Below the pieces are notes generated by a model. That model had not been told where the DNA came from. It worked only from the letters and a program-made list of their open reading frames with translations, and ran no database searches. Of a stretch of DNA of 64,000 nucleotides, positions 11,711-22,772 are shown piece after piece. Every line of letters starts with the position of its first letter. Positions within the stretch are counted from its first letter, which is position 1. This DNA is from Pascua guehoae (Eukaryota > Basidiomycota > Tremellomycetes > Trichosporonales > Trichosporonaceae): NCBI GenBank assembly GCA_001600415.1, contig BCJX01000004.1, positions 1,542,169 to 1,606,168 on the forward strand, in the 5' to 3' direction. The position numbers were made by a program, and so were the translations under genes.

Positions 11711-12818
11711 ATGACCCACACCACGCCCGAGCTCAAGAACATTATCATCATTGGCGGTAAGTAAGCCTGTATCTAGCCCGCCACCGCGCGCACCGCGGAG
11801 CCAGCCCGCCATCGCGTCCTCCACCGCCTACCGGATACCTTTGTTTGCAACCGACCAAACCCATGCTAACTTGCCAGCATCGGCGGCAGGCCACAGCGTC
11901 GCCAACGACCTCGCGCCCAAGCTTGCCGCGACGCACCGCATCCTCGTCGTCGAACGCAACGCGTTTGCACAGTATCCGCCCAGTGTCGTGCGCGCGCTCG
12001 TCGTCCCTGGTGAGTAGCAGGTTGTGTGTGTGGGTGTGGCAAGCGGGCAGGTGATGGAGATGGGAGACGCGAGTGTGGAGCTTGCCCCGCGCAGATGGGC
12101 GTTCGACACACGTATCCGACTGGATACGCTGCACGTTGTCCAACATCCACCTTGGGACGCAAGCACAGTTGTCGGGCTTGCTCAAGATGTGGCCTGGTAC
12201 GACTGCACCCGTTAGAGTGCAGCCGCCCACAACACCGTCTAACTTTTGGACCTACCCACCCCTTCCCCCCCCCCCCCCCCGCGTCTCCACTAACAACCCA
12301 GGCTGGGAGCACAAACACGTCACGGCCGCCCTCTCGCAGGAGCGCGTCTTCCCCACGGGCTCGCGCCACCAGCTGCTCGCGCCCAACTCGGTCGTCGAGC
12401 TCAAGCGCGCGTCGGTCGTCCTCGAGACGCCGTTTGAGGGCAGCACGGAGATTCCGTTTGATGTGAGTTGGGCCACGTCCCGGGTGGTGGTGTGTGGGGC
12501 TGTATGTGGCCCGGAGTTGGCTCGTGGGTCTGCCTGTCCAGGCCGACTGTGGCTCCGTTGGTGGAGCTGGGGTACCTTTGGAGGTTTGGAGCTGGCGGCT
12601 TTGCCAGGCTTGCGCTGTGAGGCTTGCTTGTCTCGCTCTCGTGCTCGCTTTCGCTACCGTACTCGTGCGGCATGGCACGTAGGGGTTGCTCAATGCCTGG
12701 TGCTAGGCGACAGCCAGTGGCTGCCTGGTGTCTGCTCCTACGCGCCCCAGCTGCATTCGTGACGACGCCTCCGGTCTCCCTTGNCCGNCTNTCGCCCCAC
12801 AACTANTCNNCCCCNCAC

Positions 12819-12859
<41 letters not shown>

Positions 12860-13893
12860 NCCNNNNCCCCCNNCCCCTCTGCTCCCCCTCCCTCCATGAC
12901 GCTCTGCTAACTCCAGAAATGCATCATCGCCACTGGCGCCGAGCAGGCGCCGCCGATGCGCCCTGTCCCGGGCTCGACCGAGGCCGAGTACATTGAGCTC
13001 CTGCGCACGTTCCAGAAGGACATTGCTGCGGCCAAGAAGATTTTGATTGTCGGCGGCGGCGCCGTCGGCGTCGAGGTTGCGGGCGTGAGTCGCCACCAAG
13101 TGCATAGTAGCAGCCACTAACACCGTTATAGGAGATTATCGACACGTACCCAGACAAGGAGGTGACTCTGGTGCACTTTGACGACACGCTTCTACACGCG
13201 CACGCGCTCCCTGCAAAGGAGAACACGTACGTGCCGGACCCGAACGACCCGGCCCTGTCTGCGTCGCTGGACAAGCAGCTGCGCGCATTGGGCGTGCACC
13301 TCGTGCTGGGCGAGGGCATTACGTTCCCGACGTCGCCCGCGCCCGGCGAGTGGGACGGCAAGAGCGGGCCCCTGGGCGGCGTGCGCTCGCTCAAGCTCAC
13401 GGGGGGCGGCAGTGTCAATGCCGACTTTGTATTCGTGTCGATTGGCAACCGGCCAAACTCTGGCCTCGTGCGTGCCGCCGACCCGGGGGCGCTCACGACC
13501 AACGGCTACATTCGCGTCGACGATCGCTTCCGCATCCAGACGTCCACCCCCAACTCACCTCTCGCGGGCGGCGAGTATTATGCGCTCGGCGACGTGGCCA
13601 ACGTGCCCACCTGGAAGACGGTCGTGTCCATCTACGACGAGGCGCCGGCGTGCGCCGCTGCCGTCGCCGCCAGCGTCAACGGCACGAATGCAAAGGCCTT
13701 CAAGCCCACGCCGTCCGCCGCCATGGTCGTCACCCTCGGCGGAAAGGGCGGCGCGGGGACGATTCCCATTCCATGGTGGGGTAACGTGTCGGCGCCAGGA
13801 TTCGTCATGGGCATGAAGAATAAGGATTTCTTTGCCGGACGCGCATTCTACCCACGCTTCAAGGGCGCAGACAAGGTCCGCCCAGCGGCATAG
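11711..13893 (+). CDS. AIFM2/FSP1-like FAD-dependent NAD(P)H oxidoreductase
   Basis: Flavoprotein of the AIF/AMID (AIFM2, FSP1) group; animal members reduce ubiquinone or vitamin K with NAD(P)H, but the fungal substrate is not known. Exons join(11711..11756, 11878..12009, 12302..12462, 12917..13084, 13132..13893) give 422 residues. Motifs: an N-terminal Rossmann site IIIIGGASAAGH split by intron 1 (residues 11-22), the IIATGA motif (116-121), a second nucleotide-binding site [15 protein letters not shown] (155-169), SIGNRPNS, and the C-terminal FAD motif EYYALGDVAN. No signal peptide or membrane segment. Introns 2 and 3 (292 and 454 bp) carry poly-C tracts; the second contains ambiguous bases, so the length of intron 3 is uncertain, though the flanking exons are clean. 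Confidence 0.88.
12264..12280 (+). repeat. Poly-C tract (17 C) in intron 2 of the FSP1-like gene
   Basis: Lies 21 bp upstream of the 3' splice site at 12301, in the position of a polypyrimidine tract. Confidence 0.9.
12820..12859 (+). repeat. Poly-C tract (about 40 C) with ambiguous bases, intron 3
   Basis: An uninterrupted C run flanked by scattered N calls at 12784-12815 and 12860-12873, showing that sequencing failed over the tract; true length unknown. Confidence 0.85.
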
Positions 13894-14469
13894 GGTACCC
13901 CGACCGATATGGTATCTGGAGCCGCCAGAGGCTCGGAGTTTGTTGTCGTCGTATACACACATAGTTTTGCAGCTAGACCATACTTTATTGTCTTATAGAT
14001 GCCACTTGATTCATGTTTGTCTCGTCAAGCCCCAGTGCGCAGATTCGGCACCGCAACGACCACTTGTTGGACGTTTCCAGAGGATGTGGCTCTTCACTCT
14101 GTAGTTCTGAAGCTCCGCAGCTCAGCACGCGCTGGGCCCGACAAGGAGAACCACTTGAACACTCGGCGAAGGCGGACAGGCCCTCGAACACGACGCCGAC
14201 GTAGGGATTGGCGCTTACAAGACAGCGAGTGCCCCGTCCTGGGTACTTTATCTGTCCAATGTACGCGGCCTGCACGGCGTCAAAGAATTTGGGCACCTGC
14301 AAACTGCTGACACCTCCCCTTGACCGAGAGTATTCAGTGTACCCCCACCTCACCAAATGTATCACCTATCCCCTTCCCCAGCCTCCCACACAACTCACGA
14401 GTTGCATCTCCTCGCCCTTCTCCCTCACTTGCAGTCACCGCCGTCGCGAACCCCCTGCGCCTCAAAAAA
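13894..14469. other. 3' flank of FSP1-like gene, nothing recognised
   Basis: 576 bp between the oxidoreductase stop and the minus-strand tRNA-Val. No ORF or repeat of note. Confidence 0.5.
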
Positions 14470-14558
14470 TGACGTTTGACAGGGTCGAACTGCCGACCTC
14501 ATGCGAACCAGTTGGGCAACTGTTAAGCATGCGCTCTAACCAACTGAGCTAAATCGCC
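14470..14558 (-). tRNA. tRNA-Val (AAC), intron-containing, copy 2
   Basis: Read on the minus strand this has the same mature cloverleaf as copy 1, including the A-A mismatch at 5:68, but a shorter, unrelated intron of about 15 nt after position 37. Confidence 0.88.
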
Positions 14559-15091
14559 ATTGTTGGTGCGGTGGCCGGAGGCCAGTGGCCGCGGGGGCGG
14601 TTGGGGCTGGAATATTGCGGGGATGCATTGATTGGAGTCTTGTGCGTGATACTGGAGGGGGTGGTGTGCAAGTGTGCAGAGGCGTCCATGCCTTGCTAGG
14701 TGGGAGAGGCTGATGGAGAGGGGTTTGGGTGGTGATGGCCATGGTGCGACCTGCGGAACTTCATTCTTTTTGGCGACGATTTTGACATTGTTTTCACTCG
14801 AGGCTGTTGTCACTCGATCGAGCGAGGCGGGGAAAACAGGCGGCCAGTGTGTCCCACAGTGGAGTGAAGGGGCATGGAGATGAGGTCGAGTGTAGCTCCT
14901 TGCACCTACTGAAAAGGCAATTTGTCCTTTGTCCCTACAGCATGCACTGGACTCACAATCGTTGCGGTCTTGCCTCTTGCAGTGCTGGGGTGGCAGCGTA
15001 GGTGAGAACGACAGATCCCCGAACCGTACCCATCTCATCTCTTCCATGTCATGCACGACTAGCCCAAACCTACAACAACTTCCCTTGTCGC
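14559..15091. other. Spacer, nothing recognised
   Basis: 533 bp between tRNA-Val and the 3' end of the hydrolase gene. No feature seen. Confidence 0.5.
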
Positions 15092-17649
15092 CTACACATG
15101 ATCTCCCAACCGGCCATCGGCCCAGACCACACCAGGGCGTGACGGCAGCGGCCGCTCGCCATCCATATAGAGTGCCAATCTGCTCGTCTTCCGGACATCG
15201 GGGACATCCATGATCGAGTCGCCCGGTGCAAGGCTGGAAAAAAGTGTGAGCATGCGTCCCTCATCGTGCCTCAGTGGTTACTCACTAGCTATCCAACAAC
15301 CCGTGTCCCTCGCTGTTGCGCGCAAAGATGCGCCCAGCATACCGGCCATAGACGGCGGCCACCTTGTCCTCGCGGAGGGGTGCTTGGGCCCCGCCGCGCG
15401 AGTGGCCGAGCACGCCAAACTGCGCAATGGGATCGGCAATGTTGGCAAAATGCTCGACGCGCGCGAATGGCGCGTCGGGCGATGCAGACGGCGCCGACCC
15501 CGACGCCGTCGCGCCATGAAGCGAAAAGTGCGACGCGGCAGAGGCAAACGTGTACACTTCAACCTTTGCGAGTGCTGCCGGCGGGAGGTCGGCGAGGAGG
15601 CGGTCGATCCAGGTCGCGAGGAGAATACCGCCCTGCGAGTGTGCGATGAGGATGACACGCTCGTTTGCCGGGTTTGTGATTGCCTTGTGGACATACTGGT
15701 AACGAATGAGACTTGAACTTGCGTGCAGATGCTTCAGCTGGCTCACCTTGTAGCCCTCGCGCATGTTGCTGGTGTGGATGTGCAATGCGCGCTGGAGGAC
15801 GCTCTCGACGAGGTCAAACCACACGCCGAGGCTGCGGTTGACGACGGCGGTGACGGGGCGGTGAAACAGGCCGTGCATGTGGTCGATTTCAGCCTGGACA
15901 CCCGAGCCTGTCGTTCCGATGCCGTTGATACTGGCCGTCAGCGTCTTGAGCGGATAAGTGCACCCCAGGGGCAACTCACAACAACCATGCCTCGCGCTCG
16001 GCGCCTTTGGCATTCACCACATCTGGGCGGTGCGACTCGCGGATCGACGGTCCCTGCGATGCCGACGCGACCAGCACGTAGAGTGTAACCGCCACGATCG
16101 CCGGGATGCACATGATAAACGAGGCCGCACAGACAGCAGTGATTGCGAAAGAGAGCAAGAGCATGGCCACCTGGCCAAGTGCGGCGGGTGTGGTTTCGGC
16201 GTGCTTGCCGTTGCCGCCGCTTTTGCTCCACACACTGCCAAAATTCGTGGCGAGAAAGTAAAAGTCGCTGGCGGCCATGGCCCACGGCGACGAACGGTAG
16301 TCGTGTGGAACATGGTGTGTGGCCTCGCGGCTCCACTCTGCGCTCCTGTGGGCAGGCTGATCGTTTGCGCTGCCGCAGCAGCCGAGGTCGGGGCTGAGGC
16401 TGAGGCTTGGTACTGCCGAGTCGACGGGGTCCAGAGCCGCCGGGGCAGTTTCGGGGCTCACGACGTCGAACACGAACAGCCGTCCGGGAGGGGGCCGAAG
16501 GGAGCCCGCCCGGGCGCGCTGTGGCGGCAGCGAGAGGTGGTACCCCGCGTTTGGTTTTGGCGTTACGTCGCCGTCGGCGAGTGGCGCATCGGGAAAGGGC
16601 AGCCCACGCGCGGGAGACTGTGCTGCCGTCGCGCCGATCTGCTTTTCAGGTGTGCGTCCATTAACCCCATTAGACTCGCGGACCGTGAATTCGGACCAAG
16701 CCGATGACCCAGTAGCAGGCGGGGGCGATAATCGGTCGCCATGGTGGCCCGCCGACGGTGGGGGAGACGCCACCCTCGGAGGCGTAAAGGCGGGGGAGGG
16801 GGAGGCGATGCGCTTGCTGTGCCTTTTCGATTTGGACTCTGATCCCGATCCCGACCCCTTGAGTGCCTTGGTTAAAGACATGGTTGTCTTGGATCGGGCC
16901 ACAGAGGGCGAGGTCGTCTTGGGCGAGGGCGCGACGACGATGCTCGACGTGGGTGGTGGTAGTGCGACGAGGGCACTCGATTTGCGAAACAGCTTTAGTC
17001 TCGACCGCCGCTTGTGCGACTTGCCCGTCGTGCCTTCCCCAGGCGACGTGGGTGATATTGGCGACACCATGGCGGATAGTGACGTCACCGATGTTGGGCG
17101 CGTTGATAGTGGAGATGGCGCCGACGCCGGCGATGTGGGTGACGTCGGCGTAGTGGGCTCAGTGGAGCTCTGTGTCCCCGACGTATCTGGGTCACTCATG
17201 CTGTAGCCCGGGTATGCGGGGCCAAAGTCTGTACTCGAGGTATTGGTTCTGCTGACCGAAAATGCCGTTTGGGCCCTGCCGCGTGTATGTCCCCGGTGTC
17301 TTGAGGGTCCAGCGACGGCGGCTTCGGCCTCGGTGACTAGTAATGCGGGTAGTGCGGGTGGGGGTGTTGGTGTTGGGTTGCGGGGCGATCCTGCAGCTGG
17401 CGATGATGTCGTCCGGCGACGAATATTGGAATTGGAATGGGGTAGGCCGAGTGCGTCGAGCTCAGTGCTCAGCCGCGTGACTGCTTGCTCGACCGTCTCC
17501 TCGGCAACCTCGACGTCGATGGCGACACTGTGGCGGCGCCGGTGCTTTGAGAGGTGCTGGAGGGTATGCTTTGTGTTCTCGTACGTGTGCACCGTGCGGC
17601 CGGCGGTGCGCTTGATGGAGTTTCGGAATGTCGTGCTGAACGGGGGCAT
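15092..17649 (-). CDS. Membrane-anchored alpha/beta serine hydrolase (DUF676-like)
   Basis: Predicted lipase/esterase-type hydrolase of 801 residues. Exons complement(join(15092..15233, 15286..15695, 15747..15930, 15980..17649)); introns are 49-52 bp. Residues 1-480 are a basic, Ser/Thr/Pro-rich, probably disordered region. About 487-530 is a hydrophobic hairpin that would anchor the protein in a membrane, followed by the hydrolase domain: WLFINGIGTTGSG and VVNRSLGVWFDLVE, the nucleophile in LIAHSQGGIL (Ser638), an acid in ADPIAQFGV, and the histidine in EGHGLLDSYL (His749; the codon for Y is split by intron 3). All three triad positions are therefore present. Substrate unknown. The start ATG at 17649 opens the long exon; no in-frame ATG close upstream. 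Confidence 0.78.
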
Positions 17650-20068
17650 GGATGGGTTGGAGGTGGCCAGCTAGATGTGATGTCGATCAACTGCGAGCTT
17701 TTAGTGATGCGTTTGGTTTAGTTTCAAGATAGATGAGATGACGACGGAATGAAATGCGGAGGATTGCTAGTGAGACGGGGTAGCTGACGTAGGGTTGAGC
17801 GAGTCTCGGAGTTAGAGTTGTCGAGATGGGGCTCTTCTGCGGTCGTTCTGGCCGGTGTCTTGTTACCGGAGGGGTCGGTTCTCGAAACCCGGAGCTTTAG
17901 TACTCGGCCAGTCTTGGCGAACGGGTCAAATCAAATGAGGTTGCAAGGCCGGCGGGCAGATGGGGGCTAGGCCATGGCGCGCGCGCGCGCGGGGTCCGAG
18001 ATACTCGCGTGTGCGATGCGGATGGAAGGCGCGGACGGAAGGCGCGGAGAGACGATAGGGGAGATTGCAGGGAGAGAAGAAACAGAGACGGGTAGAAAAG
18101 AAGGGAGCGAGCGAGAGAGAGTGCGGCAGTGTAGGGGGGCAGGGGGCACCGCGAGTGAGGTTAGGGCCTGGGTGATGTGAGCAGTGCGCAGTGCGCAGCC
18201 GGTGCGAGTGCGAGTGCGGCGTATATATGTGGAACATGCAAGACAAGCACGCGCACACACGTACCTGAACGCGTTTAAGGTGTTCGAGTGGCGGATAGCG
18301 GCAACAGCGTGGTGGATGGTGACGCACGGCGGTTGGACGATGATTTCGAACAAGGCCGGGACGCAACCAAACAATGGTGCGGACTAGGTGGGAACTGGGT
18401 GGCGGTGACGACAAATGCCAAAGTGGGCGCGCGTCACTGGGTCGGGAAAGGAATGCGGGGTGGTGCAACAGTGAATGTGGACAATGGGAAGTGTGCAGTT
18501 CTTTTGGACTAGTGGTGGCGGTGAGCCGTCGGACCTGCCAGACGCTGACAATGGCAGTGGGTCGATGGTTGATGGATGAGACGAGTGGGTTGATGGATGG
18601 GGATGGATGGATGGATGGGATTATGGTGTGGCCATGTCGAGCAAAAGTGGAATCGTCGTCCCAGTCTGGGGTCTCCAGAATCGGACGATCCACAGTGCAT
18701 GTTTTTTTTTTTTGGTGGTGGCTCCCCTTTTTTTTCTGTTTTCAGCGTCGGCGCCCGGCGGTGGACCGTCGGCCACAGAGGCGACATGCACGCCGTCGGC
18801 GGCCGTGTACATGGGCCCACCTGACGCGCCAGACAGCCGACGCCGACCCGAGTTTTTACTTTTGCCCCTGCGTGCCTGCGTTTGGATGCATTATGGCCAT
18901 GGCCGACGGTCAGCCTGCAACGTTGTTTTTTTACTTTTGAGACTTCAGGGACGCGGTGGCGGCGTGGCGTCCATCGTCGTACCATCCCGGCCGCCCGTGC
19001 ACTTGCCTGGGCCGATCCGCCCGGCGAGAAGGCGCTGGGGATCGCTGCCATGCATATGTGGTGTGGGCATCAGGCCGATGACGGCGCGGGTGGTTCCGTG
19101 ATCCGTCGAGTGATAATAAGACGGCAGTGGTCATGCTCGGCGCCCACCTCGGTGGCCCCCAGCGACGAGTGTCCAGTCACTTGCGTCACCAAACTCACGG
19201 ACGGGCCACGCACGCCGTGTGCGCCACAACGACGTCGGTGTGTCTCTGTGCCAAACCTTGGCGCGCTGGCCATGCCGTAGAGACTGCCCATTGGCGCTCA
19301 TGCGTGGTATGCATGGCATCGTGCCTATGGCCAGATCGGGATCAGCAAGCGATAGGCGTCGGACAAGGGCTGGAAGCATTCAGATGTCAGGTCGGTTCAG
19401 TCGGCCAAGTGAAGAAGAACATCTCGCGGCCACCCTCGGAATGGGTCAAAGGCGAAGACCATATTGCCGAGGAAACCGAGGGGTCTTGTCCAGCTGATCA
19501 GATGTGGCCGCCTCGTGGCCAACGTTTTGACGAGGCGTCGAATGGCGTCAAACCGTGGTCCGAATAGGCAGCGCTTGGACCCATCGAGACCGATCCAGAA
19601 GGCTCTCGTCCGAAGTGAGACTCAGCAACTCCGAATGACCGGACATGCGACCAACACGCCGCAGTCACAGCCAACAGACAGACAGACAGACAGACATGGC
19701 ACCATGCCGGCCACCATACGATTCTCGTTAATCTGTCATCAGTTGAGCCATGCCGCGCACATGATCAGTGCAGCCGCGTGCAGCGCTGCTCGTGAGCCGC
19801 TCGACCGAGGGTAATCCTACAGCAGTGCATCAATCGCAACAAGGGTGCTCATTCCAGCTTTGCTCAAATGAGCGGGACAATGACAATCGGAGACTCGTGA
19901 TCGTCAGGATCGTGGCGCGCGTGGCGCGGCGTCATCGGACGCGTTGGGGGGGTTGGCGCGGTCCTGTCGTGTGGGTATAGCGAGATATGCAGCGAGCAGT
20001 ACCTCTGCGCCATTGGGGGTTTTGTCATGGGTCATGAAACCCACGGTGTCAGAGCACTCGGCAACGTG
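17650..20068. other. 2.4 kb gene-poor region
   Basis: Holds the promoter of the hydrolase gene and the 3' flank of the forkhead gene. Low-complexity stretches include (TGGA)n near 18593-18618 and (CAGA)5 at 19676-19696. A TATATATG string lies at 18223. ORFs here are compositionally biased and show no domain. Confidence 0.5.
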
Positions 20069-22772
20069 CTACCGCGTTTCGTCCTTGGCTACCATTCGCG
20101 GTGAGGGCGGTGGCAGTGACATGGACATGGACGCCGGCGTTGGTGTACCGGCCACGCTCGTTGCGGCGGTGCTTGCATCCCCGCTCGGCAGGGGAACACC
20201 ATCCTTGGAGGCCCGCTTGGCCTTTGCCTTGCGGCCTGGTCGTCCTTCGTCTGGCACACCAGGTTGCACCGTCCACCAGCCGCCTTTCCCACCCGAGTCG
20301 TCCGGCGCTCCGTCCGCCTTGTTAACACGGACAAACATTTTCCTAAAACCGGGGTCAGCAAGCAGCATAAATGAATCAACATTCTGGCTGGACGCACTTG
20401 AGACTGAGGTTGTGTCTAATAGAGTTTTGCCAGCCCGCCGTCTTCTTCTCGTCCAGTGTCTTGAAGAATGGGAAGCGGTTGGCGATACTAGAGTAGATCT
20501 GCGCAAGCTGAAGCTTCCTATCGGGGGCGCTCTCAATGGCGTGGCGGATCATCTCGTGGTATGGATACGGCGGCTTGCAATCGACACCCGGGAACTGGCC
20601 CTGCGTTGATGTCGGCAGCTCGTTGACCTTGCGACCGCCTTTTGGTGCGTTTGAGGGGCCGGCGAGCGACTCGGAGATGGCAGAGAGCTGTGACGTAGTC
20701 GACGATGCGCCAGGCCCACGGCGGCTTGCCCAGGACGCATTGCTGAGCGAGACGAGCTGTGATGCGGTCGACTCTTCCGATGCCAACGGCGAGACCGGCT
20801 CGTCCTCCTCACCCGACCCGACAAAGGTGGCGTCGTCGCGGGCAGAGAGCAGGGTGAGGCCCGCAATCTTGGGCGACGCCGTGTCACTGCCACGCACCGA
20901 TCGCGAGCGGCGCTGGTCGAGGCGGAGCGGCTGTGGAGGGCCATACATAAAGTCCTGGGTCGAGCCTGCAATTGTGCGGCGACGCTTGTGGCTGCGCCTA
21001 TTGTTGGCCAAGACCGAGTTGAGGGGACTACCTTCGACAGCCTCGGCGGCGTCCAGCAGCTCCTGCAGAGCATCCGGAGTGGACGCCCTCCTCGTCTTGC
21101 GCTCGGGCGATTGCGATGCTGGTCGCTTGCGCGAGTATGATGGGCGGTCAATCGAGTTGCAAATGTTGGCCAGGGCATATGCAGGAGCCGCATGCTGGTC
21201 GGACAACTTCTTCTCCTTGATACCAGGAGTGCGGGTTACAATCTCTGCAAACTCATCGAGCACGCTGCGCGCGGGTGTGTCGGGGGGCGCACGACGCGTG
21301 CTGGTCGAGATGGGGCTCAGGAGGGGCGACTGCGTGGGGCTCCGGCTTGTCGCACCCGCACCATTCATTGTTGTTGACATGGCGGTCGTCCCAATCTTTG
21401 GTGGCTGTGGCCGGGTCGAAGCCGCCATTGTACTGGTACTCCGGCGGGCCTTTGCCGGTGTGGGCGTTGCCTCTGGTTCGTCCTCTTCAGTGACATCACG
21501 GCCATGCCATGTAAGGCCGCGCATCAGAGGCGGCTCCTTGCTGTCGCTTGCCTCTTCCCACTCCGAGTGCGGGAACGCTGCGAGAACGGCACGATGTAAC
21601 TCCGCCAGTTCGGGGACGCGTGGGAAGCGCTCCTGGAGGAGACGCTGGATGTGGGCCAGCGACATGAGGGGCGTCAGAGGGCCATGGGGAGGCGGCTGGT
21701 GGTGGAAGTTGGTGCGGAGCCTGGAACAAGTTAGTTTGATTGGGAGCGCGCCAAGCCACATATCGCACTGAAACTCGTTTGTTCAGCAAAAAACTCACCA
21801 AGACACCAGGTCGACGGAGGCACCATTGCGCAGGACCATCTTTGCTTCAAACGCCGGCGCGAGTGGACTGCTGTTGTGGGCTTCGTCGTTGGGAATACCC
21901 GCGTCGTCGTCATCATCAAAGAGCTTGCGCTCGATGCGGGTGCGTTCAGACGGGGCACACTCTGAGCGCTGGTACTCGCCGGGCCGATAGGGGGACTGGG
22001 GCGTATAGACGCTGCCGTAGCGGCTCGGGATGGCAGGTGGGAGCTGCTGTGATTGCTCGAATGAAGGGGGCAGGGGTGGTTTGGGGGGCGATGTGCCACT
22101 CTTGTTTGTGGGCGACAGAGATGTAGGGGTGGGAAGGATGCGCGGGGCGGCTTTTCGTGGCGACGTCTGGAGAATGGAGTGTTGGCAATGAGGTGGGTGG
22201 GGAGGTGGGGATGGAGAATGTACAGTAGTGGTGGGGAGAGCGACGACGGCGACGACGACGGGGTTCCTGGTCAGCGGAGTAATGTAGCCAGGGTCCCGCC
22301 AAGCTTACTTGGGCAATACCAGTTGGCAATGTCGTCTGCCACGAGTCCTCTGGCGTCCGAGGGTTTGTTCCCGACTGCGGAGTGTGAGTAGATGTACAGA
22401 GAGAGAGAGCAGGTGGTGATTAGACGGGGTGGTACGGCGAAAGCCATGCTTGCCGCGGCTGTTGCTATTGTGCTCTCGTGGTGGTGGGATGGTGGTGGAG
22501 GGAGGAGGGATGGGGCTGCGTGGGTGGGGTGGACAATGCCATTGGGCGGGCGAAAACAACAGACGCAGAGCCAACCAGTCCGCCCAGCCAAACGGCAGCA
22601 CAGGGTGGTGGGACGGGGGCACAGCCAAACCCTTTGCCACAGAACAACAAAGGCCATCCAACCGTCTAGAGCGTGCCGTGGACTGCATCCAAGAGAGCGA
22701 CCAAGACGTCTGCGAAGGGGTGGGCTGGGGGCAGCATGTACTCACTCTGCTGCTCGTTCGGAGATCGACCAT
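20069..22772 (-). CDS. Forkhead (winged-helix) transcription factor
   Basis: Sequence-specific DNA-binding regulator, nuclear. Five exons, complement(join(20069..20342, 20398..21720, 21799..22166, 22309..22374, 22746..22772)), 685 residues. The forkhead domain is near residues 525-620: [35 protein letters not shown], then the recognition helix [13 protein letters not shown], which is cut by a 55 bp intron and resumes KMFVRVNK. A basic cluster [15 protein letters not shown] and another (SHKRRRT) could be nuclear localisation signals. The long Ser/Pro-rich N-terminal half has an acidic patch (FDDDDDAG). No FHA domain is seen, so it is not an Fkh1/2- or Fhl1-type protein by that criterion. The 27 bp first exon (MVDLRTSSR) and its 371 bp intron are the least certain parts. 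Confidence 0.85.

Noticed and set aside
17926..18693. 255-codon minus-strand ORF in the hydrolase upstream region
   Set aside because: His/Pro/Ser/Arg-biased product without domain, overlapping simple sequence and TATA-like strings; looks like a chance open frame in GC-rich DNA.
20536..21771. 411-codon plus-strand ORF antisense to the forkhead gene
   Set aside because: It is the shadow of the long forkhead exon; no domain and wrong codon bias.
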